Shown: positions 47,376 through 56,171 of the stretch, one piece after another
How the letters are laid out: every line of letters starts with the position of its first letter
How positions within the stretch are numbered: position 1 is the stretch's first letter
DNA from: Collinsella sp.
GTDB taxonomy: Bacteria > Actinomycetota > Coriobacteriia > Coriobacteriales > Coriobacteriaceae
DNA length: 64,000 nt
Direction of reading: 5' to 3'
Assembly: GCA_018381235.1 (NCBI GenBank)
Contig: JAGZSF010000010.1
Coordinates: 62,001 to 126,000, forward strand
The notes under the pieces: model-generated
What the model saw: only the letters and a program-made list of their open reading frames with translations
What the model was told of the DNA's origin: nothing
Databases searched by the model: none
Position numbers and translations under genes: made by a program

Positions 47376-49465
47376 TGAGCTTTGATACCCTTCGCCGATC
47401 AGCACATGTCTCGCAGGGGGCGCGCTCTCTTCGCCGCGAGCTGTGCGCGTCCTCGGCTCCATCGCTCGCCCCCGCCCGTGACCCGATCGACTGGATCGCC
47501 GTTGCACTGCTCATGCTTGCAGCCACATTTGTCTTCTTTTGGAACCTGACCGCCTCGGGCTACGCCAACGAGTTTTACAGCGCCGCGGCGCAGGCGGGCT
47601 CCAAGAACTGGGAGGCTTTCCTGTGGGGCAGCTTGGATGCCGGCAACGCTATCACCGTCGATAAACCACCCGCATCCATCTGGCTCATGGCGCTTTCGGT
47701 GCGTCTGCTGGGTCTGAGCTCGTTTGCGATCCTGCTCCCCCAGGCGCTCATGGGCGTTACGTGCACGTATTTGCTGTACGCCACCGTGCGCCGCGTTTGG
47801 GGCAACGCCGCCGGCATCGTGGCGGGCATCGTGTTTATCACCGCGCCTGTCGCGGCCCTCATGTTCCGCTTTAACAACCCCGATGCCCTGCTCATCTTGC
47901 TTATGCTGAGCGCCGCCGCCTGCGTACTGCGCGGACTCGAGCTGCCAGCGGACCGTCACGACAATCGCATGCGCACCCGCTGGTATGCCGCGGCCGGCCT
48001 GCTAATCGGTCTGGGCTTTTTGACTAAGCAGTTCCAGGTGCTTTTGGTACTCCCCGGTTTTGGCTTGGCCATGTTGTTGCTTTCGCCCACGACTTGGCCG
48101 CGCCGTCTGCTCGACGCTGTCGTGGCACTCGGTGCCATGGTTGTCGGCGCCGGCTGGTGGGTAGCGCTCACCGTGCTGGTGCCGAGCGGCTCGCGCCCCT
48201 ACTTTGGCGGCTCACAAACCGACTCGTTTATCGAACTTACCTTTAGCTACAACGGCCTGGGGCGCCTGACCGGCAACGAAACCGGTTCGGTCATCCCCGG
48301 AGCGTCCGAGGCGCTCAACGGCGCCAGCCAAGGCGGCATGTGGGGCGAAACTGGCCTGTTCCGTCTGTGGACAAGCGACTTTGGCGACCAGATCACCTGG
48401 CTCGCCCCCATCGCCTTCGCCGCCATTATTCTCGGCCTTATCGCCGCCACGCCCGCCAAAAAGGGACAGGTTTATTTTGGTAGGTTTTATCTGGGAAAAC
48501 GCGGGCGCGAAGTCGACCCGGACACCGTCACGCGCATTCGCCGCGCGCAGATTGTCATCTTTGGCACCTGGCTTGTCGTGACCTGGCTCGTCTTTAGCTT
48601 TATGGCCGGCATCTTCCACGCCTACTACACCGTGGCGCTCTCCCCCGCCATCGCGGTACTGGTCGCCACATGCGGCGCCAGCCTGCTTGAGCTTCGTAAT
48701 CGTTCCTGGATGCCGAACATCGCGGGGCTTCTGATTGCCATGGCGAGCGCCTGGGATATGGCGCTGATATTACGCTCCGGCAGCTTTGTCTGGCTGGGCG
48801 TCTGCATCGGCGTGATTGGCGTGGTGGCAGGACTTACACTCTGCATCATCGGCTTTTGGATGCAGGATCGCTTGCCTACGACATGGCCTTTGACTCTGAA
48901 ACACGGCGCCCGCGGCGTTGCGGCGATCGGCATCGTTGCCCTCTTAGCTGGGCCGATTGTTTGGACCGCTTGCACGATTTCGACCGGGCACACCGGCTCG
49001 ATCGTCACGGGAGGACCGAGCGGCAGCATGGGCGGTGGCCCTGGCGGTGGCGGCCCCGGCAGCAACGGGGCTACGCCTGACGGCGGGTCCGGCCTGCTCA
49101 GCGGAACGTCCGCCAACGACAGCCTGATCGGGCTGCTCACGCAAAATGCCAGTGGTTACCGCTGGGCGGCGGCGACCACTGGCTCGCAAAACGCCGCAAG
49201 CTACCAGCTGGCAAGCGAGCTTCCCGTCATGGCCATCGGCGGCTTCAACGGATCGGACCCCGCGCCCACGCTCGATGAGTTCAAGGCCTACGTTGCACAA
49301 GGCCTCATCCGCTACTACATCGCAAGCGGCGGCATGGGTGGAGGCATGAGCGGCACGCAGATGGGCGGCTCGGACGCTGCAAGCGAGATCGCCGAATGGG
49401 TCGCTCAAAACTACACGGCCCAGACCGTCGGCAACACAACCGTCTACGACCTGCAAGAGCAATAG
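47375..49465 (+). CDS. GT39-type lipid-linked sugar transferase with embedded REP-like sequence
   Basis: 696 aa. About 11 membrane segments with the ArnT/PMT-like first loop (NEFYSAAAQAGSKNWEAF, with acidic Asn-Glu and DKPP motif near residue 95). A C-terminal soluble region begins with Gly-rich GGGPGGGGPGSNG near residue 555. It uses polyprenyl-phosphate sugars, likely made by the upstream GT2, to glycosylate proteins or wall polymers outside. Residues about 361-374 (AKKGQVYFGRFYLG) are encoded by a 41-bp REP-like repeat that inserted in frame. Start ATG 47375 overlaps the previous stop. Confidence 0.88.
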   Translation: MSFDTLRRSAHVSQGARSLRRELCASSAPSLAPARDPIDWIAVALLMLAATFVFFWNLTASGYANEFYSAAAQAGSKNWEAFLWGSLDAGNAITVDKPPASIWLMALSVRLLGLSSFAILLPQALMGVTCTYLLYATVRRVWGNAAGIVAGIVFITAPVAALMFRFNNPDALLILLMLSAAACVLRGLELPADRHDNRMRTRWYAAAGLLIGLGFLTKQFQVLLVLPGFGLAMLLLSPTTWPRRLLDAVVALGAMVVGAGWWVALTVLVPSGSRPYFGGSQTDSFIELTFSYNGLGRLTGNETGSVIPGASEALNGASQGGMWGETGLFRLWTSDFGDQITWLAPIAFAAIILGLIAATPAKKGQVYFGRFYLGKRGREVDPDTVTRIRRAQIVIFGTWLVVTWLVFSFMAGIFHAYYTVALSPAIAVLVATCGASLLELRNRSWMPNIAGLLIAMASAWDMALILRSGSFVWLGVCIGVIGVVAGLTLCIIGFWMQDRLPTTWPLTLKHGARGVAAIGIVALLAGPIVWTACTISTGHTGSIVTGGPSGSMGGGPGGGGPGSNGATPDGGSGLLSGTSANDSLIGLLTQNASGYRWAAATTGSQNAASYQLASELPVMAIGGFNGSDPAPTLDEFKAYVAQGLIRYYIASGGMGGGMSGTQMGGSDAASEIAEWVAQNYTAQTVGNTTVYDLQEQ
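48455..48495. repeat. REP-like element, CCTGCCAAAA family copy 5, inside a coding region
   Basis: Inverted copy: GCCAAAAAGGGACAGG, then TTTATTTTGGTAGG and the flank TTTTATCTGGG. All other copies are intergenic. Here the frame stays open through the element. Confidence 0.9.
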
Positions 49466-49552
49466 GGGTTTCCTGCCGTTAAACGAAAGGCGCCGCGAAA
49501 GGACAGCGACTCGTCCTTTCGCGGTGCCTTCGCCATGCAAAGTGTTCGGGCA

Positions 49553-50131
49553 CTACTCCTCGTACGCGCCCTCAAGCCGAAGCAGCCACTCCTTGCGGTC
49601 GAGCCCACCGGCATATCCGTTGAGCGAACCGCCTGCCGCGACCACGCGATGGCACGGCACAATAATCGAAATGGGATTACGCGCGACCGCGGCCCCCACG
49701 GCACGGGGAGACACAACGGGCGCCTCGTTTCCCGGTACACGATGTCGAGCCGCAACACGCTGGGCGATCTCGCCATACGTGGCAACCTCGCCGCGCGGAA
49801 TGGAAAGCAGCTCGTACCAAACTTCACGCTGAAACGCCGTACCGATCATATGCAACGGCGGCGTAAACCGAGGTTCCTGCCCTGCAAAATAAGCATTCAG
49901 CCAAGCCCAGGAACGCTCAAGCACCGAAGACGCCGCACCATTTGCAGGACTCACCGACGACATGCCGCCAGCACCAGAAACTGCATCGGCGCCTTCAACA
50001 TGTTCAGGATCTTCTTTGAGAAGCGTGGAGCCAAAATGCTCCTGTCCCTCAAACCAAAGCCCCGTCAGACCGCGGCCATCAGCGGCAAGCAAGATTTCGC
50101 CCAAAGGCGAAGCAAACGTCGTCGTGACCAC
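49553..50131 (-). CDS. ogt: Methylated-DNA--protein-cysteine methyltransferase
   Basis: 192 aa, suicidal repair of O6-methylguanine. The active-site motif IIVPCHRVVAAGGSLNGYAGG (Cys about residue 152) is complete, and the DNA-binding helix-turn-helix region with PRGEVATYGEIA (about 113) matches. A linker insertion of about 30 residues (about 40-70) is Gly/Ser/Ala-rich and unusual. The start is a GTG at 50131 behind AAAGGAG. Confidence 0.92.
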   Translation of the reverse strand: MVTTTFASPLGEILLAADGRGLTGLWFEGQEHFGSTLLKEDPEHVEGADAVSGAGGMSSVSPANGAASSVLERSWAWLNAYFAGQEPRFTPPLHMIGTAFQREVWYELLSIPRGEVATYGEIAQRVAARHRVPGNEAPVVSPRAVGAAVARNPISIIVPCHRVVAAGGSLNGYAGGLDRKEWLLRLEGAYEE

Positions 50132-50340
50132 CAGCGGCTCCTTTCAAAACTCCGCACCATAATACCGCGAATTGTGTAGACAACTTCAATCGACCCCAAA
50201 GTTACCCAAGGCAGCGGGCGCACAGCGCCGAGGCCGCCGCCGGGACCAGGGCCCGCAGCGGCCACGTGCCCTCACATCAGCCCAGCGGCCCCAACCAACA
50301 ACGGCCCCATCGCTGGCCGCTCGCAGCCGAGTCACCGCAG

Positions 50341-50468
50341 GCGGGGGCCGGGCTTAGTTTTCAGAACACTCCGCAGACCAGTGTGGCGCCTTGTCCGCGG
50401 CTCCGAAGGAGCAGGACAAGGCGCCACACATGGTCGAGGACGTTCTGAAAACTAAGCCCGGCCCCCGC
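50341..50468 (-). repeat. Composite giant hairpin with conserved spacers, element A
   Basis: Read on minus: 27-bp outer stem, 12-nt spacer GTCCTCGACCAT, 16-bp inner stem (GTGTGGCGCCTTGTCC), 17-nt tip, then a 13-nt spacer TGGTCTGCGGAGT between inner and outer return arms. Both stems are perfectly paired. Spacers nearly match those of element B at 55798, although the stems do not. It lies 14 bp after asd and fills much of the 350-bp gap to ogt. Confidence 0.85.
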
Positions 50469-50481
50469 CGGACAGGTCGCA

Positions 50482-51507
50482 CTACTCGCAGAGCAGCTTA
50501 GCGATCTGGACGGCGTTGGTTGCCGCGCCCTTACGGATTTGGTCGCCGCAGCACCAGAAGGTAATACCGCGCGTGGCCTCGGGGTTCGAGATGTCGCGAC
50601 GCACGCGACCGACCCAGATCAGATCCTGATCGGACGTATCCATCGGCATGGGGAAGCGATCATGCGCATCCTCGGCGCCCATGTCGTCAACCAGCTTCAC
50701 GCCCGGAGCGGCAGCCAGCGCAGCACGGGCCTCTTCCACCGTGATGTCGCGCTCAAACTCGAGCGTAATGCTCTCGGAGTGCGAACGCAGCACGGGCACG
50801 CGCACGCAGGTGCAGTTCACGCGCAGCTCGGGCAGATGCATGATCTTACGGCCCTCGTTCTGCAGTTTCATCTCCTCGGAGGTAAAGCCCTCCTCCTTGA
50901 CGCCGCCAATCTGCGGAATCAGGTTGCTCGCCAGCTGGGCGGCAAACGCGCGCGGCTCGGGAATCTCCTCGCCACGGCCCAGGGCGGCCAGCTGAGCCTC
51001 GAGCTCGGCCATACCGGGCGCGCCAGCGCCCGAAGCTGCCTGATACGTGGACACGATCATACGCTTCACGCCGGCAAGCTGGTGCAGCGGCCAGGTGGGA
51101 ACCAGGCCGATAATGGTCGCGCAGTTGGGGTTGGCGATAAGGCCGTGATGCCACTTGATGTCGTCGGCATTGATCTCGGGCACGACCAGCGGCACCTCGG
51201 GATCCATGCGGAAGGCATGGCTGTTGTCGACCACGACGGCGCCGCACTTTACGGTCTCGGGCAGCAATTCCTTGGCGATATCGTCGCCGGCAGCGCCGAG
51301 CACGATGTCGCAGCCCTCAAAGGCCTCGGGGCAAGCCTTTTCGATCACGATTTGCTCGCCGCGGAACTCAACGGTCTTGCCCGCGGAGCGTGCGCTTGCC
51401 AACAGCTTGAGCTTGCCGACCGGGAACTCCTGCTCGTTGAGGCACTCGAGCATCTGGGTGCCCACGGCTCCCGTCGCGCCCAAAATAGCAACCGTGTACT
51501 GTTTCAT
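50482..51507 (-). CDS. asd: Aspartate-semialdehyde dehydrogenase
   Basis: 341 aa, NADPH-dependent reduction of aspartyl phosphate to the semialdehyde for Lys, Thr, Met and diaminopimelate. N-terminal GATGAVGTQM (about 9-18), catalytic Cys in NPNCATI (about 128) and His in LRVNCTCVRVPVLRSHSE (about 240). ATG 51507 follows GGGGGAA; an upstream in-frame ATG is rejected. It is downstream of lysC on the same strand with a hairpin between them. Confidence 0.95.
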   Translation of the reverse strand: MKQYTVAILGATGAVGTQMLECLNEQEFPVGKLKLLASARSAGKTVEFRGEQIVIEKACPEAFEGCDIVLGAAGDDIAKELLPETVKCGAVVVDNSHAFRMDPEVPLVVPEINADDIKWHHGLIANPNCATIIGLVPTWPLHQLAGVKRMIVSTYQAASGAGAPGMAELEAQLAALGRGEEIPEPRAFAAQLASNLIPQIGGVKEEGFTSEEMKLQNEGRKIMHLPELRVNCTCVRVPVLRSHSESITLEFERDITVEEARAALAAAPGVKLVDDMGAEDAHDRFPMPMDTSDQDLIWVGRVRRDISNPEATRGITFWCCGDQIRKGAATNAVQIAKLLCE

Positions 51508-51582
51508 GCTTCCCCCTTTAAAGGTTGTGGCTTTTGCCCGCACGCCGAGCAGGCCGATTATTGTTGCCAGTTTATACAAGAA

Positions 51583-51607
51583 CAGGGCGGGCACGAAACC
51601 CGCCCCG
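51583..51607 (-). terminator. Hairpin after lysC
   Basis: GGGGCGGG / CCCGCCC stem with 7-base loop, then TGTTCTTG on minus. Weak terminator between lysC and asd. Confidence 0.5.
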
Positions 51608-51680
51608 TCGAAACGAAACCGAAACGAAACGCCCCGCCTTAGTTTTTTGAGACATGACCCAAAAATCTACCGAGCAGTCG

Positions 51681-53069
51681 CTACTTTTTGAGCGCGGCCA
51701 GAGCGGGATCGACCGGCGCGGGAGCCTCCAGGTCGGAGACCTTCACAATGCCGTTCTCATCGGAGAAGGCACGGTAAATGGTCCGAATCGCTAGGTCGAA
51801 GTCCTTCTCCTCGACACCGATAATGATGTTGATCTCGTCACAGCTCTGCGAAATCATACGCACGCTCACGCCGGCCTGGCCGAGCATGCCAAACAGATGG
51901 CCCGAGATACCTGCACGACCGCGCAGGTTGCGGCCGACGGTAGCGATGAGCGCCAAGCCCTCGACAACCTCGATCTCGAGCGGTTCGACCTCCTGCTGGA
52001 TGTCGCCCACGAGTGAGTACAGCGAATCGTGCACATCCTGCTCCTGCACCACGGCGCCAAAGCGGTCGACGCCGGTGGGCATATGCTCGACGGAAACGTC
52101 ATAGCGCTCGAAGACCGAAAGCGCACGGCGCATAAAGCCAACGCGGGGCTTGGTGCGGTCGCGGGCCACGTTGATGGCGACAAAGCCGCGCTTGCCGGTC
52201 ACGCCGGTAATGATGGGCTCCGCCTCGCCCTCATCAGCCGTCTCGCTAATGATAGTGCCGGGGTCCTGCGGCGCATTGGTGTTCTTGATGACCAGCGGAA
52301 TACCAGCCTCGCGCACGGGGAACACAGCTTCCTCGTGCAGAACGCTCGCACCCATGTACGAAAGCTCGCGCAGCTCCTCGTAGGTAACGCGCGCAATGGG
52401 CTGAGCCTCGGGAACAATGCGAGGATCGGCAGAATAGAAGCCAGAAACGTCGGTCCAGTTCTCGTACAGGTCGGCGCCCAGGCACTTGGCCAGGATTGAG
52501 CCGGAAATATCGCCGCCGCCACGGTCGAGCAGCTTGATCTGGCCCTCACGCGTCGCGCCGTAGAAACCGGGCATAACAAAGCCGCCCTGCTGGCCGTACT
52601 CCTGCACCAGCTCGGAGGTGCGATTCATGCTGAGCGTACCGTCGTGATGGAACGCCACAACCGTCGCGGCGTCCAAGAACGGTAGGCCCAGGTACTCGGC
52701 CATCAGGCGGGCGGTAAAGTACTCGCCACGGCTCACAAGCTCCTCGGTGGAGTAGCCGCCCGAGCGGGCGCGCTCGGCAAAGGCCGCGAACTCCTCACGG
52801 ATGGGATAGGTGAGCTCCAGCTCGTCAGCGATATCAAAATAGCGCTGGCCAATGTCCTCAAGCAGCTCCTCACACGACACGTGGTACTTAACGTGCGCGT
52901 TAACCAGATAGAGCAGGTCGGTCACCTTGGTGTCACCCTTAAAACGGCGACCGCAGGCGGAAACCACCACAAAACGGCGAGCCGGGTCGGCATCGACGAT
53001 GGCCTTGATCTTCTTGAAGTGTTCGGCGTCGGCGACCGACGAGCCGCCAAACTTGGCAATCTTAATCAT
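51681..53069 (-). CDS. lysC: Aspartate kinase
   Basis: 462 aa, first step of the aspartate pathway. KFGGSSVADAEHFKK (about 5-19), the kinase region RGGGDISGSILAK (about 187) and two C-terminal ACT domains (about 315-450) that normally sense Lys/Thr. The protein is a monofunctional kinase with no fused homoserine dehydrogenase. AAAGG lies upstream of the ATG. It is divergent from thrC, with about 100 bp for both promoters. Confidence 0.95.
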   Translation of the reverse strand: MIKIAKFGGSSVADAEHFKKIKAIVDADPARRFVVVSACGRRFKGDTKVTDLLYLVNAHVKYHVSCEELLEDIGQRYFDIADELELTYPIREEFAAFAERARSGGYSTEELVSRGEYFTARLMAEYLGLPFLDAATVVAFHHDGTLSMNRTSELVQEYGQQGGFVMPGFYGATREGQIKLLDRGGGDISGSILAKCLGADLYENWTDVSGFYSADPRIVPEAQPIARVTYEELRELSYMGASVLHEEAVFPVREAGIPLVIKNTNAPQDPGTIISETADEGEAEPIITGVTGKRGFVAINVARDRTKPRVGFMRRALSVFERYDVSVEHMPTGVDRFGAVVQEQDVHDSLYSLVGDIQQEVEPLEIEVVEGLALIATVGRNLRGRAGISGHLFGMLGQAGVSVRMISQSCDEINIIIGVEEKDFDLAIRTIYRAFSDENGIVKVSDLEAPAPVDPALAALKK

Positions 53070-53173
53070 GGGCTGGAGGTTACCTTTCTAAAAAGCCTCT
53101 GCGAACCTATTTTGCACGCTCTGATACCATGGTTTCACCGATTGGGACCAAGGCATCCGAGGAGCAGTGTTAT

Positions 53174-54691
53174 ATGGGAACTTATCATAGTACACGAGGA
53201 CGCACTTTATCGTGCTCAAGTAAGGTGGCAATCCGTACCGGCATCGCTCCCGACGGGGGTTTGTTTGTCTCGGACGAGCTCGGCACCCAGCAGGTCGATA
53301 TCAGCTCGCTTGCAGATAAATCGTACTTTGAAATCGCTCAAGATGTGTTGGGAATGTTACTGAATGATTACACGGCCGAAGAAATTTCGGCGTGTGTCGA
53401 CGAGGCATACCGCGGCACGTTCGCGAGTGAAGAGGTTACGCCGCTCGTTAAACTCGACGCTGCGCCGGGCGCTGACGCCCCTCAGACCTATGTGATGGAG
53501 CTCTTTGGCGGCCCCACGAGTGCCTTTAAGGACGTCGCCCTGCAGATGCTCCCCCGCCTGATGGCCCGCACTTCCGCCAAGGACGGCGGCGCCGAGCGCA
53601 TCATGATCGTCACCGCCACGTCGGGCGACACCGGCAAGGCCGCACTCGCCGGTTTTGCCAACGCTCCGGGCACGGGTATTACCGTCTTTTATCCCGAAGG
53701 CAAAGTCAGCCGCGTCCAGAACCTGCAGATGTCCACGCAAGAGGGCGACAACGTCGCCGTCTGCGGCATCCGCGGCAACTTCGATGATGCCCAGAGCGCC
53801 GTCAAGCGCATCTTTGCCGATAAGGAGCTTGCCGAGCGTCTTGAGTCCGCCGGCACGGTGCTTTCAAGCGCCAACTCGATCAACGTCGGTCGCCTGGTGC
53901 CGCAGGTCGTCTACTACTTTGCCGCCTATGCGCAGCTGCTGCGCGCCGGCGCCATCGAGGCCGGCGACTCCGTGGAGTTCTGCGTACCGACCGGCAACTT
54001 TGGCGATATCCTGGCCGGCTACTATGCCAAGTGCATGGGTCTGCCCGTCGCCAAGCTCATCGTCGCGAGCGACAAGAACAACGTGCTCGCTGACTTCCTG
54101 ACCACCGGCGTCTACGACCGCAACCGTCCGTTCTTCACGACCATCTCGCCGTCGATGGACATCCTCATCAGCTCTAACCTGGAGCGCATGCTGTACTTCC
54201 TGTCCGATGGCGACTGCGAACTCGTTGCCGGCCTTATGGAGCAGCTGGCACAGACTGGTCGCTATGAGGTGCCCGCCGAGCTGCTGGCCAAGATCCAGAG
54301 TGTGTTTGGCTGCGGCTGGGCCAGCGAGGACGAGGTCCGCGCTGCTATCAAGAACTGCTGGGATGCAAACGGCTATGTGATCGACCCGCACACCGCTTGC
54401 GGCTATCACGTCTTTGAAAAGGTCGCCCCCGCCGAGGGCGCCAAGGCCCGCGTGCTGCTTTCGACCGCCAGCCCCTACAAGTTCCCGCGCGCCTGCTGCG
54501 ACGCCCTGGGCCTCGACGTTCCCAAGGACGACTTTGAGGCCATGCGCGTGCTCGAGCAGGCAACCAACACGGTCGCCCCAGCCCAGCTCGCCGAACTCGA
54601 ATCCAAACCCGTCCGTTTCGAAGACATCTGCGACGTCGATGAGATGGCCAGCTACGTAGAGCAGGCTGCAAAAAAGATGGCAACCAACTAA
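53174..54691 (+). CDS. thrC: Threonine synthase
   Basis: 505 aa, pyridoxal-phosphate enzyme converting phosphohomoserine to threonine. N-terminal YHSTRGR, PLP Lys in GGPTSAFKDVALQ (about 120), and TSGDTGKAALAGF plus the VCGIRGNFDDAQ region are clear. ATG 53174 follows GAGGAG at nine bases and starts the conserved domain; the earlier in-frame ATG lies in the divergent promoter region. Confidence 0.95.
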   Translation: MGTYHSTRGRTLSCSSKVAIRTGIAPDGGLFVSDELGTQQVDISSLADKSYFEIAQDVLGMLLNDYTAEEISACVDEAYRGTFASEEVTPLVKLDAAPGADAPQTYVMELFGGPTSAFKDVALQMLPRLMARTSAKDGGAERIMIVTATSGDTGKAALAGFANAPGTGITVFYPEGKVSRVQNLQMSTQEGDNVAVCGIRGNFDDAQSAVKRIFADKELAERLESAGTVLSSANSINVGRLVPQVVYYFAAYAQLLRAGAIEAGDSVEFCVPTGNFGDILAGYYAKCMGLPVAKLIVASDKNNVLADFLTTGVYDRNRPFFTTISPSMDILISSNLERMLYFLSDGDCELVAGLMEQLAQTGRYEVPAELLAKIQSVFGCGWASEDEVRAAIKNCWDANGYVIDPHTACGYHVFEKVAPAEGAKARVLLSTASPYKFPRACCDALGLDVPKDDFEAMRVLEQATNTVAPAQLAELESKPVRFEDICDVDEMASYVEQAAKKMATN

Positions 54692-54703
54692 ACCCCTTAT
54701 TAA

Positions 54704-54736
54704 GCGCCGGCGCAAGCCGGCGCACCTTCTTTTTAT
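54704..54736 (+). terminator. Terminator of thrC
   Basis: GCGCCGGC GCAA GCCGGCGC stem-loop followed by ACCTTCTTTTT. Confidence 0.85.
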
Positions 54737-54766
54737 TTAGCTTTCGGGATGATGACGAGCATGCGA

Positions 54767-54878
54767 GCGGGTCTGGCCGTTTAGTTCGTCGCGAGTTCCG
54801 CACGAGCCGGAAAGCACTTAATGTGCTTTCCGAGCGAGCCAGGACTGCCCGAGCAGCGAACTAAACGGTCAGACCCGC
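54767..54878. promoter_or_regulatory. Composite hairpin in the thrB leader, element C
   Basis: 22-bp outer stem (GCGGGTCTGGCCGTTTAGTTCG arm, one G-T pair), 19-nt and 24-nt unpaired spacers, and a 10-bp inner hairpin CGGAAAGCAC-TTAAT-GTGCTTTCCG. The right arm ends two bases before the AAGGAGG site of thrB, so folding would present or bury that site. On minus, its spacers share GTCCT and TGCGGA with elements A and B. Confidence 0.65.
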
Positions 54879-54892
54879 CAAGGAGGACCCAC

Positions 54893-55774
54893 ATGATCAA
54901 AATCACCGTCCCAGCAACCAGCGCCAACCTAGGCATCGGCTACGACACCCTCGGCATGGCCGTCAGCCTCTACTCGCACTTTACCTTTGAGCGCGCCGAC
55001 AAGCTCACCATCACGGGCTGCCCCGAAGAGTTCCAAAACGAGAACAACCTGGTTTACGTCAGCTTTGTCGATGCGCTGGCCGCGTGGGGCGAGCCGGCTT
55101 TCCCCGTTGCCATCGACATTCAAACCGACGTGCCCGTCGCCCGCGGCCTGGGTTCCAGCTCCACCTGCGTCGTCGCCGGCATTATGGCGGCCGCCGCGCT
55201 GACGGGCCACACCGTCGACCGTGCCGAGCTCGTCCGCATTGCCACCGAGGTCGAGGGCCATCCCGATAACGTCGCCCCCGCCATCCTGGGCGGCGCCGTC
55301 TGCTCCTTTACGCCGACCGACTCGCTGCCCCAGTGCCTGCGCTACGAGGTGAGCGATCGCTTGCGTTTTATTACCGTGATTCCGCCCTACGAGGTGCATA
55401 CGAGCGAGGCGCGCAAGGTTGTGCCACAGGAGATTCCACTCTCCACCGCCGTATGGCAAATGGGCCGCATCGCCGGCATGACGCGCGGCCTGGAGACCGG
55501 CGACCTTGACCTGATTGCCGCCGCCAACGACGACCGCATCCAGGAGCCCTATCGCCGCCGCCTCATCCCCGACTACAACGCCGTGCGCGACACCTGCCTT
55601 AACGGAGGCGCCAAGACCATCTGGATCAGCGGTTCGGGCTCGACCCTCATGGCCGTGACTGACGACACCATCGTGGCAAAGTTCCTACAGGTCAAACTGC
55701 GTGAACAGTTCCCCAAGTGTGACACGTATATTCTGACGTGCGACACCGATGGCGCTCAAATCGAGTACCTGTAG
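54893..55774 (+). CDS. thrB: Homoserine kinase
   Basis: 293 aa, GHMP kinase phosphorylating homoserine. N-terminal VPATSANLGIGYDTLG, ATP loop PVARGLGSSST (about 84-94), EGHPDNVAPAILGG (about 119) and C-terminal GSGSTLMAV (about 244) are all present. AAGGAGG lies seven bases before ATG 54893. It is flanked by large structured hairpins on both sides (elements C and B). Confidence 0.95.
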   Translation: MIKITVPATSANLGIGYDTLGMAVSLYSHFTFERADKLTITGCPEEFQNENNLVYVSFVDALAAWGEPAFPVAIDIQTDVPVARGLGSSSTCVVAGIMAAAALTGHTVDRAELVRIATEVEGHPDNVAPAILGGAVCSFTPTDSLPQCLRYEVSDRLRFITVIPPYEVHTSEARKVVPQEIPLSTAVWQMGRIAGMTRGLETGDLDLIAAANDDRIQEPYRRRLIPDYNAVRDTCLNGGAKTIWISGSGSTLMAVTDDTIVAKFLQVKLREQFPKCDTYILTCDTDGAQIEYL

Positions 55775-55797
55775 CGCCCTGCCTCATTGCTCTCACC

Positions 55798-55914
55798 GGC
55801 CCCCTTGGGGCTTCCCCTGAAAACGTCCTCGATCATGAATTGCCCCGTCGTGCGCTTCGCGCGACGGGGCAATTCGATCTGCGGATTGTTTTCAGGGGAA
55901 GCCCCAAGGGGGCC
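55798..55914 (+). repeat. Composite giant hairpin with conserved spacers, element B
   Basis: 27-bp outer stem (arm beginning GGCCCCCTTGGGGCTTCC), 12-nt spacer GTCCTCGATCAT, 14-bp inner stem GAATTGCCCCGTCG, 11-nt tip, inner return arm, 12-nt spacer GATCTGCGGATT, and the outer return arm. Both stems pair perfectly. It follows thrB by 23 bp. Confidence 0.85.
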
Positions 55915-55989
55915 TGCGCAGCCTCGAAAGGATAATCGCATTCGCTGATTTAATCTTGTGCTCCAACGGAGCCACGGACGAGAGGCCTT

Positions 55990-56037
55990 CGCGCTGCGGA
56001 ATAATTTTGAGGGGAACACCCCGACCATCCCTGCGTT
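55990..56037 (+). repeat. Degenerate half-copy of the element B right side
   Basis: CTGCGGAATAATTTTGAGGGGAACACCCC resembles, with substitutions, the right spacer and outer arm of element B, ending in the same CCTGCG. No matching left arm was found. It lies in the 397-bp gap before the secreted-protein gene; base composition falls sharply from here. Confidence 0.55.
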
Positions 56038-56171
56038 TACCTTGCTGAGGATGTCTACAGGAACCCACGCTTTGAAGGGGCGCCGGGCAGATAGGGGCTT
56101 TTTAAGTTACATAATAAACTGTTTATCTATGCTACTATTTAACTAGGCATCGCAGTATGGAGGTGGTCAAA

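Noticed and set aside
53070..53173. Riboswitch or T-box between lysC and thrC
   Set aside because: Only about 100 bp; no lysine-riboswitch or T-box landmarks were recognised.
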